64,000 bases of DNA from Gigaspora rosea (GCA_003550325.1 QKWP01000349.1:97388-161387), one strand, 5' to 3'. Shown: positions 35,887 through 47,700, numbered from the stretch's first letter. The notes: generated by a model from the letters alone, not told the origin. Numbers and translations are program-made.

Positions 35887-36206
35887 ACCACAGGTGATTA
35901 TCACCTGTAATAAATAAATAAATAAAAACAAACAATTTTTATTAAGTAAAAGTTAAATTTTTTTAATATTAGGGTAAGGGTAAGAACTGTGATGGGGCAG
36001 GAGGGCATAGTTTATACCAAAATTTTACAAGGAATTTTTTTTTTGCATAAAAAAAAGTAGGTTTATAGGAAGTTTTTAGGCTAGAAGAAATTTTAGCAAT
36101 TTTTTAAAAATTTCTTTGTTTTTGTTATACAAAGATTGATTTACATGTTACATCTGATCCTGAATTTTAATTGCCAAATTGACTATAGGTGATAATCACC
36201 TGTGGT
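35887..36206. mobile_element. MITE of the telomere-motif family (copy 3)
   Basis: ACCACAGGTGATTATCACCT and AGGTGATAATCACCTGTGGT are nearly perfect terminal inverted repeats, each of which also contains a small palindrome (AGGTGATTATCACCT). Inside are ATTAGGGTAAGGGTAAG and TATACCAAAATTTTACAAGG, then AAAAAGTAGGTTTA, as in the copy at 13313. Confidence 0.85.
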
Positions 36207-38344
36207 GTAAATTAGAAATATTCTTTATTATATATTACATTATTATATAGCATTATTTTTTATATTATTACAAATATTTTAACTACTTTCGCACTTCGTC
36301 ACATCTAATTCTATTACTATATACAAAAAACTAGCCCTATGCACTTATTTTTACTTACCTCACAGTTAGCTATTATCTTCACTTATTTGTTTCTATTGTC
36401 TTCACTTTGGCTATTTCTTTTGTTTTGGATATAACCTTTACTTCAAAAAAGTAAAAAAAATAAAAAATAAAAAAAACATTACTCAGAAGTGTTAAGTGTT
36501 CTTGCAAATTGCTAAAACAATCTAATATGTCTTGCAAAGTACTAGAAGCTAGTGTTCTTGTAAAGTGCTGGAAAAGTCACAAAGTGTCAAAGAAGTTAGG
36601 AATAATAAAATAAATTAAAAATTAAAAAAAATAAGTAAAAAAAACAAACAAAAAAACAAAAAGTATAAGCAAACTAATAAAAAAAATAAACAAAGCCCCA
36701 AATCTTCATTTTTCTGAAGTAAGAGTTCGCATTTTTGCAAATTCAGAAATTGCAAAACTGGGGTAATATTCTTGCAAAATACCAAAAAAGTTATAAAGTG
36801 CTGAAAAGTCTGGGTTGGTTTTCTTGCAAAGCACTAGGAAGTAAGAGGAGTGACAAAAACCAGATGATTTTTTAGAGGGAGAGAATAAAAAAAGTTGAAA
36901 TTATATAAGAACCTGACTATATATATATTAAAGAAAAGGAAGGGGATAGACCTCTGATAAAAATTAATCAAGTGATTAATAATACAGCCCTAAGGGTTCT
37001 TTTCTCGCAAAGTACCAGAATAAAATAAATTAATAAAACAAATTTAAAAAAAACAAAAAACAAAAAATAAGAACAAATTATAAAATTATGTCAAATGAAA
37101 AAATAAATAAAGTTTTAACTAAATCTTTATTTCTTCAAAGAAGTATTCTTGAAAATTTAGAAATTGCTAAAGATATCAGTTGTATATTCTTAGAAAGTGT
37201 GAGTTCACTTGCGCAAGTTTTTGAAAAGTTGTTTGTTTTCTTGCAAAGGTAAAGTGCTAAAATAAAAATAAAATGCAAAAATTAAAAATTAATAAATAAA
37301 TAAAAAAATTAAAAAAATAAAATGAAAACAAAAAACAAAATGAAACCAAAAATGAAACAAAAATAAAAATGAAATAAAAACAAAAAAGCGAAAAAAACAA
37401 AATAGAAGATCTAATTATAAACAAAAAATCTAATCTGAATTTGTAGTACAAAATTTGAACATTATCAAACTATTTCAAACTATTTCAAAAAATTAGTCTA
37501 ATGTACAATTCAGGTTACAAATCTACTGATTCAGCTTGGTTTTCTAGTCTTAAAATATTTTGAAAGTGGTTCAAAAATTTCGTAATAAATTTTAAAATAT
37601 TTTGAAATTATTTTTAAAACATTTCGAAAATTTGATATTTCAAAATATTTCAAAATATATTATGAAATATTTTGTTTATATTACAGTTTGTAAGACCTTA
37701 TGTAAGATTACGCTATTATAAATTTGCTGATATTATTAAAGTTTTTGATTTACAAAATATTTTTAAAAATTAACAGATATTCAAAATATCAATATAAATA
37801 TTTTGAACTTTCTGACTTTTTCTATATGGACTAAATATACATTATTGGTCAAAAATTTTGAATAATGGTAAAGTTGTTCAACTGGGCAAATGCACACATG
37901 CTGTAAAGTGGGACATGTTAGCCAATCATTTGCCTGGTTGAGTATTTTTTTAAAAATTTGATTAAAGTTGTATAATTTTGAATTTTTGATTAATATTTTC
38001 AAAATTAAGTATTGTTTCTTCAAATTTTAAGAAAAGTAAGAAATATATGCTGATTTGATATATTTTTTAATGCTAAACAAGTTTATTTAGTGCAAAAAGT
38101 TATACAGTAATTAATTAGTACAATTTTAAATAATATAATATTTTTAATAATTTTATTAAAATTATACAAAATGTAAAAGAACACAAAAGTCAAATTCTTT
38201 CCAATGATCACTTGGTCAAATTTTCCTACTGAAGAAAAACAAAATGTTTTTCGTTGGAGCATTGCCTATATTTAATATATAGTAAGATAATACAAAAAAC
38301 AATTTTTATAAAGATCAACTACCGCTCTTGGAACTCTTTTGTTA
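36207..38344. other. low-complexity AT-rich DNA
   Basis: No gene was seen. It holds A-rich tracts and repeated TTCTTGCAAAGTGCT-like words (36480-37250), then TTTCAAAATATTTTGAAAT words near 37560-37680 that resemble sequence left of the LINE (27830-27880), so both may be ends of one older element into which the LINE inserted. Confidence 0.4.
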
Positions 38345-38456
38345 GGGTTGTTAATGGAGCACTCTAGATAATAATAAAACATATAACCCACTTCAGAGCA
38401 CTCCAGAAATGGACTATATGTTTTATTAATATCTGGAGTACTTCATTAACAACTCT
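38345..38456. mobile_element. 112-bp MITE
   Basis: GGGTTGTTAATGGAGCACTC is matched in inverted sense by GAGTACTTCATTAACAACTC. Complementarity extends through TAATAAAACATATA, leaving a loop of about 30 bp. Confidence 0.75.
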
Positions 38457-38984
38457 ATTCTTTGTAAATTGGCGTACAAGCCAAAAGCGTCTTCTTACAA
38501 GATAACTGGCAGGAGGTAGTGCCCTTGTACAAGAAATTTTAGTAAAAAGCAAAGAACCTCATCATTGATGAAGTAACCTGTGGCAAAACAGTAGAGAACA
38601 ACAAAAAAATGAGTTTTATCTGGAATATACTCTCCTTGAAATTTGGAACCAATATTGTTTTACTCTTTTTTGGACTTTTTGAAATTTTACCAAAAAGTAA
38701 AAAATTTAGCTTACCTCCTCCAAAGGATTGGCATTGTTTGCAATTTTCAAATTAGGATATCATCTACCAAAATAGAGGCAAGTCACGACATGTGTTCAGG
38801 ATCTTGTAATAGACAATGGAAAACACGTGCAATAGTTTGGATGAAATTTGAAATAAAATTTCTTTCTAGAAAATTCTTGTAGACATAGCTTCTTTTTTTA
38901 ATTTTCTTTATATGTACATATAATACTTAAGTAGAGCATTTTCGTGCGCAGTATTATATAATTTTTACCTTATTAATTATCATT
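38457..38984. other. unassigned spacer with weak coding-like pieces
   Basis: On the minus strand short frames such as YIPDKTHFFVVLYCFATGYF occur near a GGTAAG donor-like site, but no start, acceptor or known motif is visible. I could not assign a gene. Confidence 0.25.
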
Positions 38985-39228
38985 TGGGGGACATCAATAG
39001 AAAAGGAACAAATCATTTTTAGTAACTTTTTTTAAAATTTTAAATTAAATTATCTTAACAACTACTATATCAAATTTAATAAATTTTTTTTGTTTTAATT
39101 CTATAACTATATAAAATTAAAATAAAAAAATTTATTAAATTTGGTTAAGTAGTTGTTAAGTTATTTTAACTTAATGTTGCAAAAACTTTAACTTAGAAAA
39201 AATTTGCCTCTTTTCTATTGATGTCCCT
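38985..39228. mobile_element. 244-bp foldback element, arm type B
   Basis: GGGGGACATCAATAGAAAAG at the left and CTTTTCTATTGATGTCCC at the right are complementary. The core (TTATCTTAACAACTACTATA ... TTATTAAATTTGG) matches 12758-13004, but the outer arms are different. Confidence 0.85.
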
Positions 39229-39739
39229 ATTTATTTCTATTAGCACTCATCTTAAGCAAAGAATTTTCTTTGTCTTTCTTATTTAGTAATTTTCTTTTTT
39301 GTGTTAGTATTGGTTTTTTTGTTTAGGTTGCATAGTTATTTCCCCTTTTAGTTTTCTTTTTATTTTCATTCAATCTGTTTTTTTTTAATGGTTGAATATG
39401 GATAGTAATTTCCTTGCCATTGTTTCTAGGTGGGAGGGATTTAAAGAAAATTTTTTTTGCTTTTGTCAGAGCTGATGAAGTGGTCTATTTATCCGTAAAG
39501 TAGTGTGACAGGTTGCACTAAGGTACTCTTAGAAGTTATCAAGTGATGCCAGATTTGCAAGGTTGGATAAAGGGATTAGTTTAGTTTACATGTATGACTT
39601 TTCTACTTCTTAATCCTACAAATAAATACTGACAAGACAGTCAAAGGTTTAAAAAAAAAAAAAAATAAATTATACAAAATGTATAATTCTCTAAATTTTA
39701 TTAATTGATTCTAACTTAATACTCTAAGTAAACTTGTTC

Positions 39740-39960
39740 AGCATCCAAATATATGTATTTATATTTGGACTCAAACTAGGTTGCAAACATTGGACCAGAC
39801 CCAGACCAAACTTATGATTGAGTTTAAGTCTGATCTAAGTTTGAAATTTGTAAAATTTAAAGTTTGAGTCTGGGTCTAAATCCGGACCAGACCAGACTGG
39901 GCCAAACCCAAACTCAGATCTAGGTGCACTAGTCATAAATCAACTCGAATTTAGGCACCC
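39740..39960. repeat. degenerate GGACCAGACC repeat
   Basis: GACC/GGTC words (GGACCAGACCCAGACC, CTGGGTCTAAATCCGGACC, GGGCCAAACCC) alternate in both orientations, as in the GC-rich repeats at 2637 and 22840. Confidence 0.55.
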
Positions 39961-39982
39961 ATGTATAACTTCAACTCATACA

Positions 39983-40146
39983 AGTGGTCATCAAAATTCT
40001 GGGTTAGAATACATCAGGTTGCATCAGAATCATGGTCAAATTGATCAAATTTTCCCAAAATCATAAAAAATTTACTAATGAAATCATATCTATTTGTTAA
40101 ATCAAAAACCTAGATCTGATGCACATGACCCAGAATTTTGGTAACC
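39983..40146. mobile_element. 164-bp MITE
   Basis: AGTGGTCATCAAAATTCTGG and CCAGAATTTTGGTAACCCT are imperfect terminal inverted repeats, with TGCATCAG / CTGATGCA pairing further in. Confidence 0.65.
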
Positions 40147-40212
40147 CTTCTGTAAAATTCATATAACTTTACATAATAAGAATTGCTAACTTTTTCTTGG
40201 GCATTCATATAA

Positions 40213-41545
40213 GAACCAATATTACTATATCCAATACTTTCTTGTTGAAGATTAACCAATCAAGCTGTAAATGTCTAACAAATGAAAGAAAATCACATAC
40301 AAAAATTACAGAAAATGTAAGTCTAATAAAAAATAGTATAGAAGTGATTCTATCTATAATGTTTGTCCAACTTCAACTATTCCAACATTAATTTTAATTA
40401 TATACTTTACTTTAGATATGCTTTCATAAATGAAAATTTGAAAAATGAGTCTGGCAATATTTCTTGAAAGTGCACATCGTTAACTAAACTTTAACTTGCA
40501 TAATAATTTATCATGGTTAAGTTCACAAATTTTTATTTTTTATTTTTTTTTTGATTTTATTTATAAATGCAAATATCGATACTATAGCTTATATTCTATA
40601 CCTACGCCTATTAGGAAATTTTATGAATTGGATATGCATCAAAATTTTTAATTGATATCAGACATGAAAAAAGCAAACATCCTGTTCAAAATCAGTTTTA
40701 GTTTCTGTTTTATAAACATACCAGGCGGTCCCAACTGGTTCAAACTGACCACCAGGTATTTGGGCTTGAAGGGCAGGTTGAACAAAAAAAGCATTCGGGT
40801 GTATACCGGTATTTCTAATTGTATCACGTGCATTATAAAGTTCTTCTAAATCTTTAAAATGAAAGACACACATTGAATTTTATCTCTTCTGTGAGGTGCA
40901 GGAAGATTAATAGTTGCAAAGGAGTTCATAACATTATTATATGCCCCCTGGCCGTATTGGGCAATCCATCACCCGTTTGGAACAATAACCAACACAGGAT
41001 CGAGTTCTTCGACGTCGAAAAATAAGCCCTTATATCTTTTAATTTCTTTTTTACTTGCTTTGGGAAAAATTTTTGCAAGAACTTAAAAAAATTTGATCTT
41101 ATTTTAGACTGTATAATAAAGACTTAAAATAATTCTCATTATTTATCTTTCTACTTACCTTCTTCTAAATCGGATTCTTGGGGTTTAAAAATATTGTAAA
41201 AAATTTCTCTTATAATACAAAAGCTGGTTAATAAGAATAATGATTAAATATTAGTGAAAGGTTGTTTTTATTGATTGAAAATTTAGACCAATATACTTAT
41301 AAACAATTTCGTTGATTATTACCCTGCCATTGAAATCCACACGGGAGAGATTATCCAAACTATAAAGGTAAAGCAACCAACTAGCAAAAGATTCTATGTA
41401 TTTGTAGTTGCATTCTATTCTAACCTTAATATGGAAGGGTGAAATCAGTACGTACCGGTACTAACAGGTTTGTTATATATGTACGTACGTATATACACCA
41501 AGCCACTGTGATTGTGTTATTATAACGAAATTTGATTAAACCACA
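40213..41545. repeat. segmental duplication, copy 1
   Basis: About 1.3 kb matches 54649-55975 in the same orientation at roughly 90 percent identity by eye, for example AATCAAGCTGTAAATGTCTA and TCGATACTATAGCTTATATT in both. The similarity ends near GTGATTGTGTTATTATAACG. It includes the pseudogene 40658-41345. Confidence 0.85.
40658..41345 (-). pseudogene. uncharacterised multi-exon gene, copy 1
   Basis: On the minus strand an exon with FYNIFKPQESDLEE ends at a good donor (GTAAGTAG). After the intron, acceptor TTTTTTTAAG leads to VLAKIFPKASKKEIKRYKGL and FFDVEELDPVLVIVPNG. A TGA then interrupts before WIAQYGQGAYNNVMNSFATI. One base is missing near GATAAAATTCAATG, after which CVFHFKDLEELYNARDTIRN leads to the stop at 40658. 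I do not recognise the family. Copy 2 has different lesions at other places, so the two together show the ancestral structure. Confidence 0.6.
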
Positions 41546-42101
41546 TTGTTTAGTATTGTTATCATGGCTGAGTGAATCTTGATCGATTGATCTATTGATA
41601 CATTGATTTATTATTTATTAAATCATTTATTATTACATATTCCACTTCCCATTTATTACAAAACCACCTCATTCTTTCACCTCGAAATATTTGTTATCCA
41701 TCTAAAACGATATCCCGTTAGACCCATCCTGATTATTTTATTATCATTTACTATCCTGAGACTACTTCGGCGTAGCAATCCGGATAGACCATAATACAAC
41801 CATCAATCCTAATCGGGAGTATTATCGCCATAGGATGACGCCGTGGGAGAGTGCACATGAAGTCAGATAAGTAAAAATTAATCAATTTCCTAATTTAGAT
41901 TCGCAATGAAATGATACTAACGATATCTTCATTGTCAGGGCAAGTATAAGAAATAATGATATGAACTGTATACTGTAATACGGATTACACGAAATCAAAT
42001 CCGTATCCATACGGATTGATTATACGTGATCCATAAGTTATATAATTTGTTTGCAGAATACAAATGTGTAATGCTTTTCCGATAACTTGATATTCTTTAA
42101 T
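41546..42101. other. intergenic spacer
   Basis: No gene was seen. A cluster of ATACGGATTACAC / TCCGTATCCATACGG words (41975-42030) resembles one at 46435-46500 on the other side of the Sel1 genes. Confidence 0.35.
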
Positions 42102-42515
42102 AATGGCCGAGTTTCGATAATGAGTCCTTATTTGAAAAACTCAAGAAATTAGTCGACGAAAATAATTCTGATTTTCTACTTAGATGTTTCTATAATGAAA
42201 GAATTAGAGTTGAAAAGGTGAACATGAGGCATTCATTCATTTTAAAAAATTTGCTGATATGGGTAATGCAATACTACAAGTCGGTAGTTGTTATCGAAAT
42301 GGTGTCGGAACAATAATGGACATGGATAAAACTTATTATTGGTTTTGAATGGAACAAACTTATTCCATGAGTAAGTATATTAAATCAGAATATAAAAATC
42401 TTGATATTGATGATATAAAAAAAAGTTGCTACGTAGATAATGATAAATCAATTAATTTGGATTCGCCAGGCCAAAAAAAACGGGCACGTTATTTTTAATT
42501 CTTTAAAGCTTATTT
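42102..42515 (+). pseudogene. Sel1-repeat protein relic
   Basis: From ATGGCCGAGTTTCGATAATG the frame is broken at once. It then reads SLFEKLKKLVDENNSDFLLR and CFYNERIRVE and, after a shift, HEAFIHFKKFADMGNAILQV and GSCYRNGVGT, one Sel1 repeat plus a linker. TGA interrupts after YYWF, and the same frame resumes with MEQTYSMSKYIKSEY to a stop at about 42500. No kinase domain follows. It lies divergently from the larger Sel1-kinase pseudogene at 43272. Confidence 0.65.
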
Positions 42516-42758
42516 AGGTTAGGGTTAGGGTCTACGTTAGGGATAGTGTTTAGAGGTTTCAATAGTAAAATTGCTCAAGGAAAACTTTTGTTAATGCACA
42601 AAAGATGGTAAAAGTTTTAATCACATTAAATCAGAATTTTTGTCTTATGAAGTTACACTTGTTAACACATGCTAGATGATCTAATTTCAGGGCTAATTTC
42701 AATCACATACAGAATTTAGTCTTAACCTGAAATCTGATTTGTCTGAGATCACGTGCTT
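42484..42758. mobile_element. MITE of the telomere-motif family (copy 4, diverged)
   Basis: GGGCACGTTATTTTT and the complement of GAGATCACGTGCTT form short imperfect ends. The interior has TTAGGTTAGGGTTAGGG, then AAATTGCTCAAGGAAAACTT, in the same order as in the other copies. Its left end overlaps the tail of the Sel1 relic. Confidence 0.5.
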
Positions 42759-43271
42759 GTGTTCTTTTGTTGGCGATACTGAACTGCAGACTGTAGTATA
42801 TCGTGCGTTAATAACAAAGTAAAGATAGTTTTAGTTGTATCAAAAATGCCAATACAGTTTCAATTAAGGAATTTCATGGAAATAATTATATCTTATTTCA
42901 TTCGATTTATTTTATTTATTTATTAATAATGTTTTTTGAAAGTTAACTTATTGATAGTTTTAGCTAACTACAAAATTTTCTTTAGTGTATCACAAATTCT
43001 TAAAAAAAATATCTTTAAAGAAATTATGCCATAAATATAAAAAAAACTTAAATCCAATAATCATAAATTTTCATACTAAACCATAAATTCCACATACAAA
43101 TCCCACATTAATCTTTCATAATTCTTTAATCTAAATGATAGTGCAAATTAGTTAAATTTTAATTATAAATGTATTAAATTCGAATAGGAACTTCGACGAA
43201 TCTATATTCTGGCTAATAAAGCTGTTGATAAATTATAGTTAATAATAATAATATATAAAATAGTATGTAAC
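42759..43271. other. AT-rich 3' flank of the Sel1-kinase pseudogene
   Basis: No gene or clear repeat was seen. Confidence 0.4.
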
Positions 43272-46200
43272 TTACAAATTACCTTTTATTTTTTGTGTAT
43301 CAATGCTCTTGCATGCATACATTTCATTGGGATGTTTTGGAGTAACCAATTCAGGTTTGAAATTATCCGCATTTAAAAATTGTGTTTTGATATCGTTATC
43401 TTTACCTTTATTTATTCTATCGAGCCAATATCCAATATAATGAGAAATAGTAGTTGCAGTTGGACGTTCATCAACATTTTGATTCATACATTGATTTGCC
43501 AAATCAACATAACATTTCGGTGTATTTTCTGTAAACTCTGGTCGTAGTCCATTACAACAAATGTTTATTATTAGTCTCTCATTATCAAAAACTTCACCAT
43601 CAAATGCTCTTTTTCCGGTTGATATTTCTGTCATAATTACACCAAATGCATAAATATCAGAGGCCTGTGTAAACAATGATTGATGGGACAATACTTCTGG
43701 CGAAACATATGGTAAAACTCCATTGATTTGTCCTTCCTGTTTCTGATTTATCGAAATCGAAAGACCTAAGTCTGCAATATATGCACTGTGTAAATGGTCT
43801 TGTAAAATATTTCCGGGATGTAAATCTCTATGAATCAGTTCTTGAGAATGGATTGATTCAAGGTCTGAGGCGATGGAATATAACAGATTCAACTTATCAT
43901 TCCATTCCATTTGTGCTACCGAACCAAGATTTTGACGCAATGAGCCTTTATACGCATATTTCAAAGCGATAATGTAATCCTTAGATTCGACATCTTGAGA
44001 TATTCCATAACATTTTAAAAATGATGGATTTTCGTATCCGATCTCGCAATAATTCTTCAACTCTTCAATAAATTCTTTGTTACATTTATTTGAACCTCTA
44101 ATCATTTTAAGTGCGATTGTGCCAAAGTAGTTCTACTTTTATTGAGCCAATATGCACTATATACAGTTGCGAATCCACCTTTTCCTATTTCACGTATATC
44201 TTGAAATTCACTGTAAGGAATCCATGTTAGTTGATACTTTTCATCATTTAATATTTTTTTCAAATTATCGTCAATTTTCTCATATGATAATTTATTTATC
44301 TTTGGTAAACCTCTTTCTTTTATATACCAATGATTGGCTCGTTGTATGTTTCTTTGTACACCTATTCCATTTCGGTAAAAATCACCAATTGCTAAAATTG
44401 CGATAATATTGTCCCTATCTGCAGATTTTTTATAATATTCGAATGCTTTCTTTTCATCCTTTTCGACTCCGATTCCATTTTGGTAACAACTTCCAAGATT
44501 ATTTATTGCGTTAACATTTCCCATCTCTGCAGACTTTTGATAATAAATGAACGCTTCGTAATTGTTTTTTTCAACTCCGATTCCATTTTGATAGCAATCT
44601 CCGAGACTGTTCATTCCATTAAAATTACCCGCTTCTGCAGATTTTTTATTATATTCGAATGCTTTCTTTTCATCCTTTTCGACTCCGATTCCACGAAGCT
44701 AACAATTTCCAAGATTGTACATTCCAATAGAATTTCCCATCTCTGCAGACTTTAGATAATGAATGAATGCTTTATGTTCATCTTTTTCAACTCCGATTCC
44801 ATTTTGATAACAATCTCCAAGATTATTTATTGCGTTAGCGTTTCCCATATCGGCTGATTTTGGATAATAAATAAATGCTTCATAATTGTTCCTTTCAACT
44901 CCAATTCCATTTTGATAACAAATCCCAAGATCGTTCAATCCGTTAAAATTGCCCATTTCTGCAGATTTTTTATAATATTCGAATGCTTTCTTTTCATCCT
45001 TTTCGATTCCGATTCCACGAAGATAACAATTTCCAAGATTGTACATTCCAATAAAATTTCCCATCTCTGCAGACTTTAGATAATGAATGAATGCTTTATG
45101 TTCATCTTTTTCAACTCCGATTCCATTTTGATAACAATCTCCAAGATTATTTATTGCGTTAGGATTTCCCATATCGGCTGATTTTTGATAATAAATAAAT
45201 GCCTCATAATTGTTTTTTTCAACCCCAATTCCATTTTGATAACAATCTCCAAGATTATTTATTGCGTTAGCGTTTCCCATATCGGCTGATTTTGGATAAT
45301 AAATAAATGCTTCATAATTGTTCCTTTCAACTCCAATTCCATTTTGATAACAAATCCCAAGATCGTTCAATCCGTTAAAATTGCCCATTTCTGCAGATTT
45401 TTTATAATATTCGAATGCTTTCTTTTCATCCTTTTCGATTCCGATTCCACGAAGATAACAATTTCCAAGTTTGTACATTCCAATAAAATTTCCCATCTCT
45501 GCAGACTTTAGATAATGAATGAATGCTTTATGTTCATCTTTTTCAACTCCAATTCCATTTTGATAACAATCTCCAAGATTATTTATTGCGTTAGCATTTC
45601 CCATATCGGCTGATTTTTGATAATAAATAAATGCCTCATAATTGTTCCTTTCAACTCCAATTCCATTTTGATAACAAATCCCAAGATCGTTCAATCCATT
45701 AAAATTGCCATTTCTGCAGATTTTTTATAATATTCGAATGCTTTCTTTTCATCCTTTTCGATTCCGATTCCACGAAGATAACAATTTCCAAGATTGTACA
45801 TTCCAATAAAATTTCCCATCTCTGCAGACTTTAGATAATGAATGAATGCTTTATGTTCATCTTTTTCAACTCCGATTCCATTTTGATAACAATCTCCAAG
45901 ATTATTTATTGCGTTAGGATTTCCCATATCGGCTGATTTTTGATAATAAATAAATGCCTCATAATTGTTCTTTTCAACTCCAATTCCATTTTGATAACAA
46001 TCTCCAAGATTATTTATTGCGTTAGCGTTTCCCATATCGGCTGATTTTTGATAATACAGTAAATAAATGCCTCATAATTGTTCTTTTCAACTCCAATTCC
46101 TTTTTCATAACAAACCCCGGCATTATATATTCCATTAGGATTCCTTATTTCAGCAGCTTTTTGAAAACAAATGAACGCTTCATAATTGCTTTTTTCAACT

Positions 46201-46340
46201 CCAATTCCATGAAGATAACAATCTCCGAGACTGTTCATCCCATTAGAATTACCCATTTCGGCGGATTTTGAAAATGATTGAAAGCTTTTTGTTCATCTTT
46301 TTCATCAATACATTGAATATCTAAATTGGCACCATTCATA
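43272..46340 (-). pseudogene. Sel1-repeat protein kinase
   Basis: On the minus strand the gene begins near an ATG at 46340 (MNGANLDIQCIDEKDEQKAF). It encodes about 18 Sel1-like repeats of 36 residues (A-F-x-YYxKSA-x-MGN-x-N-LGxCYxxGIGVE), then a protein kinase. The kinase has a glycine loop IGKGGFATVYSAYW, the lysine in IALKMI, HRD in LIHRDLHPGNIL, a DLG variant of DFG in IADLGLSI, and PYVSPEVL as the APE region; it ends at 43272. At least five lesions break it: a missing base near 46275, an extra 5 bp near 46058, a missing base near 45705, TAG in place of a Tyr codon near 44700, and a missing base near 44125 between the glycine loop and the lysine. Repeats 3-15 are arranged as a 108-residue supra-repeat with almost identical DNA. 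Such Sel1-kinases form large signalling families in these fungi; this copy is unlikely to be functional. Confidence 0.85.
44699..46035 (-). repeat. higher-order Sel1 repeat block (324-bp supra-unit)
   Basis: Three 36-residue repeat types follow in a fixed order: NDLGICYQ...RNNYEAF, NNLGDCYQ...KDEHKAF, YNLGNCYLR...KDEKKAF. The trio recurs about four times, sometimes with one additional KNNYEAF repeat. Copies are nearly identical in DNA, for example TCTGCAGACTTTAGATAATG recurs in several of them. Confidence 0.9.
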
Positions 46341-46995
46341 ATTTACCTGGAACTAAATATGAAATAGTTTCTTTACAATATACTGCAAAAAAAAAAAGAT
46401 GGTTTGAATAGCTGATTCACAAGATTGCGTAGTTTTATACGGATAATACGGATTACACAAAAATACGGATTTTGGACAGTTATCCGGATTGCCGATCAAC
46501 GGATCACACCTCTAATAAGAAGACGCATGCGATAGGGCAGACCAGCAGCCATCTTCGCTAGAAGCAAGCTCGCACCCGAACACTCCCACCCATGGGAATT
46601 TGCATGGAATCCACGTATTTTATGGTAGCTTAAACTTCTCACTGAGGCCGGCCTGTTTTATGCAGTGTGGGAGACCACCGTCTGATGCTTCGCATCGTGA
46701 ATTCAACTTATGACGGCGATACCGGCGCAATTAGATTTGCTGGTTCTGAGAGCATATACATCAATCGCACTGATGTAAGCTGCTCATTCTCAATAAAGAT
46801 CATTCAATAAAGTTTAATATCTGGCTACTGCTAGATGCATCCAAATAATATATCACATGCGTGCAGAACTGACAAACAAACTGTTTCTAGCTGATGTGCA
46901 TATCTGATATGCGTACATAAATGCTTGTATTACGTACGTACAAAATCAACTGCCTTTGTCGAATTTATTACAATTAACTGCGAGAATTTAATTCA
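46341..46995. other. intergenic spacer with an unexplained GC-richer block
   Basis: 46500-46760 is much richer in G and C than its flanks (for example GAGGCCGGCCTGTTTTATGC and ACGGCGATACCGGCGCAATT). No reading frame, tRNA or rRNA pattern was recognised. Confidence 0.4.
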
Positions 46996-47700
46996 ATGGA
47001 AGATTTAGAATTGATAGCTCCATATGATGATATTATTTTACCGAATGCTTGGGAGATTGAAAATAAAGTGAATTATACGGGTAAGGGATACGCACCGAAA
47101 CATATTATCATAAAATTCTGAATTGATCACCGTTAATCGTCGATAGTTCAACTAATTTATCACAAAACTTTTTAAGATCCTGATGATAATAAAGCTATTA
47201 TAATTCATGCAAATAATCCAATTCCTTTGGAGTGTGGATATTTTACTTTGAAATTAAAGTTATATATAAAGGAAAAAATAGGTATGTTAATAATTATAAT
47301 ATCACCTTACGATTTTTTTTATAAGCCTTTAATTTTATTTATTGATAGAATGATTGGAGTTGGATATTGTACAAAACAAAACAATAAAGAAATAGGCGAT
47401 TCATATGTAAAATCAAATTATATACCGGTATATGACATGCTCATGCCAGGTAATAGTAGATTTTATTCTATTTTCTATTATATAACATCAAATATCATAA
47501 ATAATATCCTTAGGACAAGGATATAAGGAAAATGATGTGGGATGTAGTTACCATGTGACGATGGATATTCATTTTGTTTTGGAGTGGTAAGCTGTATGGG
47601 CCAACATATACTACTGGTGACATTATTGGATGCTATTTAATTGCCAATTCGCCTAAGAAGGATAGAATTAAATATGCACAAATTACTATGAATTTTATAT
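46996..47700 (+). pseudogene. SPRY-domain protein
   Basis: Exon 1 (46996-47080) encodes MEDLELIAPYDDIILPNAWE and ends at GTAAGG. A 96-bp intron (47081-47176) leads in phase to PDDNKAIIIHANNPIPLECG and YFTLKLKLYIKEKI. After a second GT-AG intron (from 47282), MIGVGYCTKQNNKEIGD follows, then an intron between ATGCCAG and GACAAGG. The last part reads GYKENDVGCSYH and, with two shifts, DDGYSFCF and KLYGPTYTTGDIIGCYL. The order CGYF-x-K, IGVGYCTK, YH-DDG-SF, YGPTYTTGDIIGCYL is the SPRY domain pattern. The phase into exon 3 does not close and two frameshifts lie in the last exon. Confidence 0.7.

Noticed and set aside
37257..37451. 64-codon Phe/Ile-rich frame
   Set aside because: Translation of an A-rich low-complexity tract.
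44152..44755. plus-strand frames opposite the Sel1-kinase
   Set aside because: Antisense to well-supported Sel1 and kinase motifs.
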